Shown piece after piece: positions 44,223-54,803 of a stretch of 64,000 nt of DNA. The position numbers and the translations under genes are program-made. The first letter of the stretch is position 1, and the number at the start of each line of letters is the position of its first letter. The stretch spans positions 31,671,313 through 31,735,312 of the forward strand of contig CM046853.1 in the NCBI GenBank assembly GCA_025617745.1, in the 5' to 3' direction. The DNA is from Heliocidaris erythrogramma (taxonomy: Eukaryota; Echinodermata; Echinoidea; Camarodonta; Echinometridae). The notes under the pieces were generated by a model. The model worked only from the letters and a program-made list of their open reading frames with translations, was not told the origin of the DNA and did no database searches.

Positions 44223-44639
44223 GGGGTAAGGGTAGGGTTAAGGTCTTGACCCCTAAGCTCTGCGGATGACCATTGTTTTTAAACGGATTAACAGGGGAAC
44301 ATGGCCCCCTTATGTCCCCTGAGTTGAAGTTACGAAGTCAGTTTATTTTTAGTGGAAACTGACAGCGGAGCAATCGTCGCAGGAGCATATGTCGTATAAA
44401 CCTTTTTGGACATTGTTCTGTTTTGCAAACCACAAAGACGAATGGAAAGACAACAAACTCCCGTCTCATAATAAAAATATGAAACATACATGATGTTTGC
44501 CACAATGGGTAATTAATATGGAAGGCATGTCATAAAAGCACACAGGATACACCCAGAGATCGATGGATACACCAGACAGGCCTTATCTGCTGTTTACAGC
44601 CAAAAACTTGAGGGCGCTGTACTGCAGCGACCGGGTTAC

Positions 44640-44720
44640 ATGCTATCTATGCATTTAAACAAAACAAATTTCCATGTATGATTCATGGACAATAAAGATT
44701 GAATTGAATTGAATTGAAAA
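44640..44720 (+). repeat. LINE/SINE 3' tail with (GAATT)n
   Basis: CATGGACAATAAAGATTGAATT ends in three GAATT pentamers. A polyadenylation-like AATAAA just before the pentamers fits a retroelement 3' end. Confidence 0.5.
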
Positions 44721-45027
44721 ACATTCTCTTAAAAAACACCATTGGTCAAATTTACAAGAAATTATTGTTTAAAAATATATGGGGTTGAATGTGTTATTTT
44801 GTCAAGAAAAAAAGGGGACAAAAATTCCCTGTCTATTGCCAACATATCATTTTTTTTTGTATTGAAGTTTCTTCAAGTTCACATCTTTATACCATAATAA
44901 TATGCCTAATTTCGGGTAATGGAAAATTATACACATTATACAATTATTGTATTTACACGAATTAATTTGCAAATGTTTTTTACATGTATTTCAAAATGTC
45001 ACCGAAAAATATACGTATCACTTACTA

Positions 45028-46193
45028 GTGGGCGTTTAAAAAAAGGGGAAACCTAACTTTGAAAATTTCCTGTAAATGGATTATATATTTACCGGAGTTG
45101 AATTTCACATCATGTGAAAGAGTAATTCATTTGCTTTCCGATGGAAACTTGTTTAGGTTTCCAGGGTCACGGATCAGCGAACACCGTTGTCTTCAGAATT
45201 AAATGCAAAATTCTAGTTGGTTCACTTTGATTTAAAACACAATAGGCGTGGTATGGGTTAAATGTCTTTGTTAACTAGCGTGGCTGCGCATCATGTCCAT
45301 TCAGCAAATCTCATAATGATTGATTTTACGCAAAGAGTATTTAGTTATAAACTTTACAATGCATGGACTGAGTTGTTAGTCACAAACTTTGACTAAGCAG
45401 AAGTGAGATCTTCGGAGAGTAAAGAGAACATGTTTTTTTTTGACATGAGTGCTGCAGGCATCTTCCGCCCATTTTCAACGGGGTCCGCTCTCTGTTCATA
45501 AGGACCGCTATTCATAGAAAACCGCTATTCATTTAACACGCGTTATGAATATCGGTCCTTATGAATAGTTATGAATAGTGGTCCTTAGGAATAGCGAGGT
45601 AATTTGTCTAAGGTTTGCTCGCTATTTAGAGACATGTCTGACATTTTTTTAAAATCAGCAGTCAAATCTGCTATGCATTAGTTTTTGATTATCCTTCTCT
45701 ATGGTTTTTGATTTTTTTTTATTTGCATTGCTTTGTGATCTTACGATCCTTCTGGTTCGCACTGGTTCTTTAGTATGCAACCTTGTTAAAATTCACCAGA
45801 CTGTCTTCTTTGCAAAATTCACCAGACTGTCTTCTTTGCAAAATGTTTCCTATCTGAAAGGAGTTTTTTACAAAGCAAAAATCCTGAATCATGGGTGAAT
45901 AACATCTCATTGACACAAATTTGAAGAAGAAATTCATCCACGGTGAAAACTGGAGCTCTCAGGCAATTTCACAAAATGCCTATTGTGTTTTACAAGATAG
46001 TGAACCAACTAGATTTTTGCACAAAACAAGGACAATGGTGTTCAGTGATGCATGACCCTGGGCAGCTAAACTAGATATCATTGGAAAGAATACTAATTAC
46101 TCTTTCATATGGTATAGATTTCATTGTCGGTAGACATATAGTTCATTTACAGGAATTTTTCAAAATTGGGTTTCCTTTTTTTTAAACGCCCAG
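45028..46193. mobile_element. Long-TIR transposon remnant, TA-flanked
   Basis: GGGCGTTTAAAAAAAGGGGA at the left and TTTCCTTTTTTTTAAACGCCC at the right are inverted. Complementarity extends about 230 bp inward (CTAGTTGGTTCACT on one side, AGTGAACCAACTAG on the other). TA flanks at 45026-45027 and 46194-46195. No transposase is seen. It contains a nested F1 foldback. Confidence 0.8.
45478..45632. repeat. Foldback repeat F1, copy 2 (nested)
   Basis: Matches the first half of 22741-23012: GGGGTCCGCTC, AAGGACCGCTATTCATAGAA, AACACGCGTTATGAATA, ending near TTTGCTCGCTATTTAGAG. Confidence 0.75.
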
Positions 46194-46520
46194 TATAATG
46201 CCTACATTTTATCCCACAAACGTATATAAAAGACACAAAAGTTATGACTTGCGATTACAAATATTTCAGTATAAATGTAGAACGATTTGTTTAATATTAC
46301 AAAGAAAATGAGATAAGCTGCTAAAAATTGATATCCTATTTCTCACTCTTTTGATTATATTACAAATAACATTGACTGGCTTAATTCTAAATTTAAAAAA
46401 AATGAAAGCATTTATACCTGTGCATGATGAACTCCGTGAACGCCACATTATGTAGACCACATAATTTCATTTGCATAGAGTGTCTAATATTAATATTTGT
46501 AAGCAGTTAACTAGCTAACT

Positions 46521-46800
46521 AGAGGTGTCGTGGTCTAGTGGATAAGTTGTCGCCGGACTGTAGATCATAACGTACAGGGTTCGAATCTCAGCCCGGCACC
46601 AACGTCATTTGGCAAAAGATTTGAATCTACATTTGCCACTCTCGAGCCAGGTGAAGTAAATGGGTACCGGTAGGAATTTATTCCTTGAAGCTTCGGTGCC
46701 TTCATTGGGCAGCTAGGCTGAGCCGGGGTAATAATCGAAAGCTATTTGGAAGCGCATAAAGACATTGATATGCGCTATACAAGAACCGAGTATTATCAAT
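46521..46800 (+). mobile_element. tRNA-derived SINE, copy 2
   Basis: A-box-like TGGTCTAGTGG and B box GGTTCGAATCT sit in a tRNA-like head (GTCGCCGGACTGTAG...). The body shares CAGCCCGGCACCAACGTC, TTTGCCACTCTC and GCGCTATACAAGAA with 10540-10842, and it ends in TATTATCAATATTATC. Confidence 0.8.
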
Positions 46801-47028
46801 ATTATCACTCTGGTCAGTCACGCCATGAGTTTCAAGCCTCTAACATCTCCAATATTTGCCAACGTTTGCTCGCAATTTTAACAGGTATCCATGCAGGGTA
46901 ATGGCATATTGGTTATCACTATAACTCTCAGATCCCCATTTCTCTCCTGATTAACATCAGTGAACAAGAAAACAGATTTAGAAGTCAGATTCCTGCTATA
47001 ACCCCAGTCACACCGACGAGACCGTCAC

Positions 47029-47393
47029 CACGGCCCCGTTTCATAAAACTTGTTATCGATAACAACTCCCTCATTTCATACAAAGGTTATTTGTATTATT
47101 GTTATTTGTATTATTGTTATTTGTATTATTGTTTTGAAATGTGAAACTTCAGTTAGCCTAGTTGTTATATTCATGTGAAGATTATTTGTTATATTGTATG
47201 AAATGTTTGAATTGTTTGTAATATTGTATGAATATTTCAAATTGTGTTCACTTTTCTTTATGAGAAAAAATAATAAAAACTTATTTTAAAAAATGACAAA
47301 TTCGCTCTCAGCCAATCAGATGCAAGGATTTCGGTAGCTTATAACAGTTATTGCAATTTTTATTGATAACAAGTTTTATGGAACAGGGCCCTG
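47029..47393. mobile_element. MITE with CAnGGCCC..CATAAAACTTGTTATC ends
   Basis: CACGGCCCCGTTTCATAAAA and TTTTATGGAACAGGGCCCTG are inverted ends, with CTTGTTATCGATAAC inside. The hAT-like end motif is an inference; the flanks ACCGTCAC/ACCGAAGA match in only half of eight positions. It lies just downstream of SLC10 copy B and may contribute to its 3' end. Confidence 0.7.
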
Positions 47394-47481
47394 ACCGAAG
47401 AAAAAAATACTTTACCCCGAATGGTCGGTTTGGAGTCGGTTCGGCAGTGTGTCTGAGGTATACGTATACACATGCATACTC

Positions 47482-48000
47482 TCAAGCATCATACTCGTCA
47501 TGCTTGTAATGGTCAGACAATTTGATGTCCACCGGTGCAATGATGTCCGACCCCGCATCGTCCATTTCTATGACCTCAAACTCCTCGTCATCATCATCGG
47601 CATCGTTGCAGCAGCACTTGGGAGACATCTGAGTGACGAACTCTTGGATGCTGCGGAACATGATGGACCACACGAACGCTTCGATGGGCAGCGTGATACT
47701 GATGATGGTCAGGAGCGCGTACACCTCATGCAGGGTTTTCTCGTCGTCCGAGAAGAACCGGGTGGATAGACTCTTGGCAATGAACCAGTTGGGCATGCCG
47801 ACGGCCAGCGAGATGGCGCTGCAGACTTGGAAGGGGAGGTTGAAGAAGAGTGAGAGGAAGAGGCCACAGAGGAAGCCGGTCAAGGGGAGAACTATGGCGA
47901 TGGTCCAGATGTGCCAGTCGGCCATGAAGTCTTGAGGGTAGGCGATGCCGTTCAGGACCGGGCCGAGGACGACGGCGACCCAGAAAGCATTGCTGAGAAC
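47482..48000 (-). CDS. SLC10-family transporter, copy B, last exon
   Basis: The acceptor TTCGTAG precedes VLSNAFWVAVVLGPVLNGIA. The exon then encodes the C-terminal helices (WTIAIVLPLTGFLCGLFLSL, SAISLAVGMPNWFIAKSLS, LLTIISITLPIEAFVWSIMF) and an acidic tail (CNDADDDDEEFEVIEMDD) ending in TGA at 47482-47484. Phase 0 matches the donor of the previous exon. SLC10 proteins import bile acids or sulphated steroids with sodium in characterised members. The ETGxQN sodium-site motif is AVGMPN here, as in copy A, so transport mode is uncertain. Confidence 0.92.
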   Translation of the reverse strand, partial: VLSNAFWVAVVLGPVLNGIAYPQDFMADWHIWTIAIVLPLTGFLCGLFLSLFFNLPFQVCSAISLAVGMPNWFIAKSLSTRFFSDDEKTLHEVYALLTIISITLPIEAFVWSIMFRSIQEFVTQMSPKCCCNDADDDDEEFEVIEMDDAGSDIIAPVDIKLSDHYKHDEYDA

Positions 48001-48019
48001 CTACGAAGGCAGAGCAAGA

Positions 48020-48330
48020 TAAAGATAGATAAAGAAAGAGAGAGAGAAACACACAAACAGAGAGAGAGAGAAATAACGTTATACACATACAGTAAAGATG
48101 TGGGCTGAAGGGGAATGAAGATAGAGAGAGAGAGAGAGAGTGGGAGATGCTGACAGAGACAGATATATGGGAGAGAGAGAGAGAGAGAGAGATTGGGCGG
48201 TGACAGAAAGGGGGCGGGCACGGGGAGAGCATGGCACAAAGACATTCACGATGAGAGAGAGAGAGAGAGAGAGAGACAGGAGGGAGAAAGGGAAGGACAA
48301 AATAACTTAATGAGGTGAGAGAGAGAAATT
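48020..48330. repeat. (GA)n microsatellites in intron of SLC10 copy B
   Basis: Several GAGAGA blocks at 48035-48080, 48125-48195 and 48250-48290. Opposite-strand frames made of serine and leucine repeats are artefacts. Confidence 0.9.
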
Positions 48331-48483
48331 GAAATTGAGATAAAATGCAAAATATGAAAGAGGGCTTTTAAGAAGCTCCAAAAGATATTAGATTTGTTTG
48401 ATTTGATCTGTTTGATGAAGCGAGAGCTTGTGGGAAAACCGAATAAGTGAAAACTACACAATAACGCCTTTATGGTGTGTTAC

Positions 48484-48597
48484 CTGTGCCACTATCTTGG
48501 CTGTCTTCTTCCCAGAAAATCTCTTGCAAATAAGACCCAGCTCGGTAGGTATAGGCACGAATATTTCGAGCTCAGCAAGGGTGTTTTAGAAGTTAGG
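48484..48597 (-). pseudogene. Duplicated 3' half of the copy B penultimate exon
   Basis: Encodes LAELEIFVPIPTELGLICKR then FSGKKTAKIVAQ before a GTAACA donor. This parallels LAEMEILIPTALGLMYKRFY of the true exon. The frame is open, but no good acceptor lies upstream, and intronic sequence on both sides (TTTGATTTGATCTG.., AATAAGTGAAAA..CACACAA) is duplicated with it. It is either a decayed partial exon duplication or, less likely, an alternative 3' exon. Confidence 0.65.
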
Positions 48598-48712
48598 AAA
48601 ATACTACATTTGATTTGATTTGATTTGATTTGATCTGCTTTATAAACAGAGAACTTGATGAATAAACTAAATAAGTGAAAAGCACACAACTATGTATTTC
48701 TAGTTCTTATAC

Positions 48713-48923
48713 CTTTGCCACTAGCTTTGCTTTCTTCTTCCCATAAAATCTCTTGTACATGAGACCCAGCGCTGTGGGAATTAATATTTCCATCTCTGCT
48801 AGGGCGATGTCTGACGGAGGACCAATGACGTAATAATCATGTGTCCAGGTGGTGGCATAGAGGGAGAACCAGAACGGGATCAGTCCCACGGATAATGCTG
48901 TAGAGAACATGGCCAAAGACAAC
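48713..48923 (-). CDS. SLC10-family transporter, copy B, penultimate exon
   Basis: 211 bp between CGCCCCAG and GTATAAG. Translation: the G that completes a split glycine codon, then LSLAMFSTALSVGLIPFWFS (helix), YATTWTHDYYVIGPPSDIAL, and EILIPTALGLMYKRFYGKKK ending VAK in phase 0. It aligns with 6625-6836 of copy A without the frameshift. Flanking intron lengths are both about 712 bp. Confidence 0.92.
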
Positions 48924-49055
48924 CTGGGGCGACGAACAAAAATAAAAAGAAGGAAATGTATTAGTGCGCGAATGTATGACAAGAACACCACAGGTCCACA
49001 GCTACCAGACGCGTCGCGCAGTCCCAGCCATTGAGGGGACACCTGTCTTTCAAAG

Positions 49056-49215
49056 CCCATCGCACATTATAACATCGTCCGATTTTGGAAATAAATAGCA
49101 ATATCATTATATCTGGGAATTTTAACAAATAAGATCTACCTTATTCAGTTTCTGAACAGTAATATGAATACTAAACTAGCATATATATACTAGTATATCC
49201 ATGCAATAAGACTTT
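49056..49215 (+). repeat. Partial copy of MITE M4
   Basis: CAAAGCCCATCGCACATTATA and ATCGTCCGATTTTGGAAATA resemble one end of 37927-38304. It lies in the intron between exons 49636-49943 and 48713-48923. Confidence 0.55.
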
Positions 49216-49559
49216 GAGAAGTTGGAAAATGGTTTAGCCATATTCAAGAAAATCCATTTTAATAAGTTGAAGAGGTATTTAAACTGGTATAGATTAGATG
49301 AAACTTTTTCTGACGCATTGGCAGGTTGGAGGGAACAACCGGCCCGTGTCTCCTTTTAAAAACAATTTTGCAAACCTTAATTGCACAAAAGCAAAATGTG
49401 CCCGCTTTTAACTGTTCCACCCAAAACGTACCTGAAAATGGACACTGTGAGAAATTATTTTGTGTATAGGCCTATGTACTTGTAAGGCTTTTGTGTGTGT
49501 AAATTATCATCTGTTAATGTATACCATTCTTTCTCTTGGGGAGGGGGTGGGGAAATTGC

Positions 49560-49623
49560 CATAATTTTTTTTCGGAAGTCCCCCCCCCCCCCCACCGGTC
49601 TTTACAAAACCTGGATCGGCCCC
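49560..49623 (+). mobile_element. Truncated hAT-like MITE H1 next to the SLC10 donor
   Basis: TTCGGAAGT, a C tract and AAACCTGGATCGGCCCCTG match the right half of H1. The copy ends about 12 bp from the splice donor of the exon at 49636, so it could affect splicing. Confidence 0.6.
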
Positions 49624-49635
49624 TGTTTCACGTAC

Positions 49636-49943
49636 CCGACCATGACCACACCTTCCCCATAGTAGACGAATATAGCACAGAATGGCGACACCGGGCAACA
49701 GGCCAGGATGATCAGAGCAAGAGCTTCGAAGACATCCACCTGTAGCAGGAGAGCGAGTCCGTATCCGATTAGGGGTTGGAAGAGGGATTGGAAGGCTATC
49801 CCGATCACGACGCTCTTTGAAATATGCTTGTCTTTATCGGAGAAGTCTTTGATCGAGACGACACAACCCATGGCGAAAAGAGCCACCGCGATGCCTATGT
49901 AGCTGATGTAGAAACTCGCCGTTGACAGGTAGTATTCTAGTGC
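49636..49943 (-). CDS. SLC10-family transporter, copy B, core membrane exon
   Basis: Acceptor CCCATAAG, donor GG|GTACGT. Starts ALEYYLSTASFYISYIGIAV and contains LFAMGCVVSIKDFSDKDKHI, FQSLFQPLIGYGLALLLQVD and IILACCPVSPFCAIFVYYGE GVVMVG. Compared with apical bile-acid transporters the order FALGC, CCPGG, DGD is kept, but GGTASN reads VSPFCA and DGD reads GEG, which removes polar sodium ligands. It is homologous to 14022-14332 (308 against 311 bp). The flanking exons join in frame (phase 0 upstream, phase 2 downstream). Confidence 0.92.
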
Positions 49944-50425
49944 CTTATGGGGAAACGAATACAAACAATAATGTTTTAAGTAAGAAAGGTAAATGGTAGA
50001 AAAGAATGAAGCCGAACACAGATGAGAGAGGGAGAGAAAAGGGGGTGGGATGAGACATGGACATGATAGAGATACGATGACTATCAGTGCATGAGAAAGA
50101 AAAAGTATACTATAGATATGATAGAGAATAATCTAAGATAATGGGGTTAGGTGTAATCCATTTGCGAATTTCCTCAACAATGGCAGATTGGTGACCCTTC
50201 TGTCAAACCCGGTCTGGCCCCTAGCGACTCGATGGTTCGTCACCCCACCCAAATACCAACAGCAAACAACAAACAGACAAATAAAAGAATACCAAAATCG
50301 GTATTTGCCATAGTCGAAAAGGTAAGTAGGGAAATTAGACCACAAAACAAACTATTTAATTTCCCTTCGTTGATCTGAGGCTCCGCGCAAATAACATGTT
50401 TTTGTTTTTTCTTGTAGACATTTAC

Positions 50426-50550
50426 CTCGTTATGTGACGAGCTTTGGGTTGCCGAGCTATCGGTCAGGTTAGGGTCCATGGTTTCCACGATGATTAGCAG
50501 TTCAGTGTTTCTAAGATCTCCTTTGCCACTGACTTCAACTAAGAGAAGAC
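50426..50550 (-). CDS. SLC10-family transporter, copy B, N-terminal extracellular exon
   Basis: The acceptor CACATTGCAG precedes an exon encoding LLLVEVSGKGDLRNTELLII then VETMDPNLTDSSATQSSSHN and E before GTAAAT. It ends in phase 0, as required by the exon at 49943. The segment is hydrophilic with beta-strand-like alternation and an NLT glycosylation sequon. A long N-terminal ectodomain is a feature of SLC10A3/A5-type members, which is why I lean to that branch. Further 5' exons must lie upstream, but I could not find them in the window. Confidence 0.65.
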
Positions 50551-50629
50551 CTGCAATGTGTACAAATGATAAACAGTTGTAATAATACTTTACAACATCA
50601 CTTTTAGAGTTATTCAGGCTTTCAGCCAT

Positions 50630-50651
50630 GTTAATAAAATCTTGTATAAAT

Positions 50652-50701
<50 letters not shown>

Positions 50702-50722
50702 TTTATACAAGATTTTATTAAC
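50630..50722. repeat. (AT)n palindrome with inverted unique arms
   Basis: GTTAATAAAATCTTGTATAAA and its inverse TTTATACAAGATTTTATTAAC flank about 40 bp of TA repeats. Confidence 0.85.
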
Positions 50723-50804
50723 AAGATATTATTACAAAAGGGAGGACAGCTCTGGGGAACTTTGATTGAGCTACGCAACGTTATTCTCGCAATTTCTTTC
50801 ACAT

Positions 50805-50821
50805 TTATATTTATATATATA

Positions 50822-50885
<64 letters not shown>

Positions 50886-50950
50886 ATATTTATATATATA
50901 TATATATTATATATATGTATATATATATATATATATACTGTATATATATA
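50805..50950. repeat. (AT)n microsatellite
   Basis: TA tracts with occasional TTTA; tyrosine/isoleucine-only frames here are artefacts. Confidence 0.95.
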
Positions 50951-50968
50951 AGATTTATACATCTTATA

Positions 50969-51531
50969 CAGGGTTGGAAAAAAGTTTGGAATATTTTTAT
51001 TCCAAGAATTATTTCTTGTCTTAAACATATCCCTCGTCATTTTAAGTTCTTCTTTGAGGTTCAAATAAAAGATATGTGTCCCTTTTTAACTTTAAAAGCA
51101 CAACATTAAAAATCAGGCTTATCACACAGTGCAGAGGTCCACTTGGAATTCGGAAGCGTATATTTGCTGTTTTTGCAAATGTCTAACGAAAAAGTTAAAT
51201 AATCAGATACAGTTTAATTGCTATACCGAAGTTCTCAAAATGACTGCAAACTGCACGTAGCTTTTTCAAAATTCCACGTGAAGTACAGAAATGTATAACA
51301 AGATGTTCAAACACAAATAGAGCAAATCTGACAACATGTGGTTCATTGGTCAGCCATTGTAACATGTTTAACAATATTACGTAATCTTTGGTACAAGATG
51401 GAACAGTAGACTTCATTCAACACAGTTAATCCGATTTGGATGAATTATTCATCACAATATAGTAGAAACTAGCATTTAAAATCAGACATACTCATCGCCA
51501 AAAAAATATTCCAAACTTTTTTCCAACCCTG
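50969..51531. mobile_element. Mariner-type MITE with 33-bp TIRs
   Basis: CAGGGTTGGAAAAAAGTTTG (then GAATATTTTT) and its inverse AAATATTCCAAACTTTTTTC (then CAACCCTG) are flanked by TA on both sides. 563 bp, no transposase frame. Upstream of SLC10 copy B. Confidence 0.85.
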
Positions 51532-51539
51532 TATATTCG

Positions 51540-52079
51540 TAACCCATGTAGTTGAGGCTTCTACCAACCTGGAGATTTTGAAGGCAGGCGTTCATCTATT
51601 CATGCGGACTTCCTCAAGCCAAGTGATTCTTCACACAGTTTCTTGCTGTCTACTGCCAGAGTCACTATTCAGTGAAGGATTAATATTTTCATCCAAGTGG
51701 ATTCTTTCGTCTTTCTGGACCAGAAATGTGTTTCAAAGTCAATAATATGGTGATCACGCCATCCAAAGTCCATCCATGTCCAGTACCAAGGGCATGTTCT
51801 TAAAGTGTTGAATGAGATGGCTTTTTAGATCTGAGGGCTCTTTTGTTTTGTTTCAATCTATTCTTTTTCTTAATTTAAGCTGGATTTCTTTAAAAAAAAA
51901 CCTTTGTGGATTGGAGAATTTTAAGAAAAAAACTGTTGACCCTATGCAATTAAAGGACGCCAAAGTACATGGGCTACGGTGATTAGATTGATGTTGTACC
52001 TGCTCAAACCAAGCCCCAATGAATGTTACGTCACCCGGAAGGAAGTGAGGCACTGGATGATGGCAGGCTGAAAAGTAGG
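51540..52079. other. No gene recognised; possible RTE 5' sequence
   Basis: The segment leads directly into the endonuclease frame of the RTE element and could be its 5' untranslated part. Nothing else is supported. Confidence 0.35.
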
Positions 52080-54742
52080 GGAACTATCCTACGGATCGGA
52101 ACCTGGAATGTGCGTACACTATACAAGCAGGGAAGTTAGATAATGCACTTCTGGAGATGACCAACATGAATCTGGATATACTGGGAGTAAGTGAAGTCCG
52201 TTGGAAAGAGGCAGGGACTGTTGACAGAGATGATTTCGTGATGGTCTACTCAAGAGGAGAACATCACTCCAATGGTGTTGGAATAATCATGATGAAGAAG
52301 ATCTACAAGGCTATGAGTCATAGTGGCTAAATTCAACGGGAAGCCATTTAATGCAGTGATAGTACATGTGTATGCACCTACATGTGAATATGAGGATGAG
52401 GAGTCGGAGAAATTCTATGAGGATGTAGAATTGAAAGTGCAAAAAGCTCAGACGTCCTCTCTGTCATGGGAGATTGGAACGCTCGAGTTGGCAATGTAAA
52501 ATATGGACTGGACGAGAAGAACGAAAGAGGGGAGAGATTCGTACAATGTTGCGAACACCATATATGCTGATGGTAACAAACACATGGTTCAAACTACCCA
52601 AACGAAAACTATATACATGGAAGAAACCCGGAGATACTGATCGTAGACAGATCGATTACATTGCATTAAAAAAAACGCTTCCGGAGCAGTATCAAGTTGA
52701 CCAAGATTTATCCTGGTGCAGACATAGGCTCAGACCACAATCCAACATTGCACTAAAGGTCCTAAATAAGACTACTTCCAAGAAAGTCAAGCTGGACGTG
52801 GACCTGTTGAAGGAAAATGAGTTTCGAGAGAGATTCTCTGCATCAGTATACAACAGGTTTGAAGGACAAAGAACCGAAGAGGTGGAACAGACCCCAGACG
52901 AAAGGTGGTCAACCCTTAAGGAGTGTATGCAGGAGGCAGCAGAGGAATGTCTGCCAAGGAGAAAGTGTGTAGCTAAACAAGCTTGGATAACAGGAAACAT
53001 ACTTAACCTTATGGGAGAGAGAAGGAAGCAAAAAGGAAAAGTGCAAGATACACAGAACTTGACAAACAAATCAGATTAAAAGAATAGTGGCTCACTAAGG
53101 GCTGTGAAGAGATAGAAGAAATGGAAAGACTTCATCATACAAGGAATATGCATCAGAAGATTGCAGAAATTACACAGGACTAAAAAAGCAAGAAATAGCG
53201 TTATCCAAGACAAAGAGGGGAACATGCTTTTTGAAAATGAACAACTGGAAAGTAGATGGATGGAATATATTAAGGAACCGTACGAAGATGATATGAATGA
53301 GCAAGTGAAAGAGGAAATTGAGCAAGGCCCAAAAGTTTTGGTAGCAAAAGTTAAGGCAGCTCTTGAAAAACTGAGATATGGTAAAGCCTGTGGAGTAGAT
53401 GGTGTTTCTGCTGAGATGCTGCAGAGTCTTGGCGATTCAGAGGTTGAAGAGATTACTAAGCTTTGTAATGTAATCTACTCTTCATGGCCAAAAGACTTTC
53501 TGGTGTCAAAATTTGTCATGATTCCAAAGAAAGGTATAAAAGCACAAAATGCACAGACTTCAGAACCACAAGTCTCATAAGTCATGCTTCTAAGATCTTG
53601 TTTGCTAATACTCACAAGTAGAATAAAAAGCGACAATACTCAATTAAATCAGTGAGTGCCAGAGTGGATTTGTGCCAGGTAAAGGCCGAGAGAAGGCATT
53701 TTTAATCTACAAATGATCATGGAACATGACCTGGAGAAAAAGCAAGACATTTACATGTGCTTTCTGGATTACCAGAATGCTTTTGACCGGGTCAATCATG
53801 AAGGCATGCAGGGAAAGGATTTCGCCAGAGGTTGATATACAGAAAGGGGTACGCCAAGGATGCATTATTTCCCCTTTACTGTTCAATATCTACTCAGAGG
53901 TGATCTTTAGAGTATTGAATGGTGAAGCTGGTATCAAGATTGGTGGAGTGACCATAAACAACTTGAGGTGTCAGCTGAGACGGAAGACGATTTGTGCAGA
54001 ACCATAGAAAAGGTTAATGCTGAAGGAGAACGATTTGGCATGTCAATTAATACTGCCAAGACGAAAACAATAGTGGTGTCAAAGAAGAAAGAAGTCCCCC
54101 ATAGCAACATTCAAATTAATGGCACAGCAATTGAGCAAGTCAAAAAATTTACGTATCTAGGTCAGACAGTCACACAGGATGGGAAATGTGACACTGCGAT
54201 AAAGCAAAGCATTGAGATTGCAAGATCGGTGTTCTGGAGTCTGAGGGATGTACTTTGTAGCAGAAAGCTGAACCTTGAGCTACGATGCAGAATTTGGAAA
54301 TGCTACATCTGGAGTACTCTATTCTATGGATCTGAAACGTGGACTCTATACAAGGAGACAGAGCGACGAATAGAAGCTTTCGAAATGTGGTGCTTACGGA
54401 GAATGCAAAGAATTAGCTGGGTTACGAAAAACAGCAATAAAGAAGTGCTACAAAGAGCAAACAGAGAGAGGGAGTTGATGAAGGCAGTAACTAAAAGGAA
54501 GCTTGTATATGCTGGCCATTTGGTAAGAGAAGGAGGACTGCAGAAGTTATTACTTGAAGGAATGATAGAAGGGAAACGTGAAAGAGGTAGACAACGGATC
54601 ACTTGGTTTGATAAAATTAGGCAGTGGACTGGACTTTGCTTTGGAGAGGTTCGAAGAAAATCTTATGATCGAAGAAGATGGAAGTGCATAGTTGCCAACC
54701 CCGGTCTCAGGACGGCACCTGATGAATGAATGAAGACCTACT
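52080..54742 (+). mobile_element. RTE-type LINE, nearly full length but frameshifted
   Basis: An AP-type endonuclease starts near 52088 (RIGTWNVRTLYKQG, then NLDILGVSEVRWKE, VIVHVYAPT, and about 52466 MGDWNARVGN). It continues through RRQIDYIALKKT (52474-53079) to the RT linker (ALEKLRYGKACGVDGVSAEM at 53353), KFVMIPKKG, QNAFDRVNHE, VRQGCIISPLLFNIYSE, then the C-terminal part in 53968-54729: YIWSTLFYGSETWTLYKETE, EMWCLRRMQRISW, KLVYAGHLVREGGLQKLLLE and GRQRITWFDKIRQWTG. At least five frameshifts or stops break it, and the YADD segment (expected near 53960) is missing. It ends in GATGAATGAATGAAG, a short-tandem 3' tail typical of RTE. Confidence 0.88.
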
Positions 54743-54803
54743 ATTTGATACAGTATGTTGACATGATATTCGAGCGTCTGAAATGTTGAATTATGTGGTA
54801 ATC

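Noticed and set aside
47726-48461. Ser/Leu-repeat ORFs in SLC10 copy B intron
   Set aside because: Antisense or out-of-frame reading of GA microsatellites and of the last exon.
50240-51109. Tyr/Ile-repeat ORFs
   Set aside because: Translations of TA microsatellites; only the 50426-50550 part is retained as an exon.
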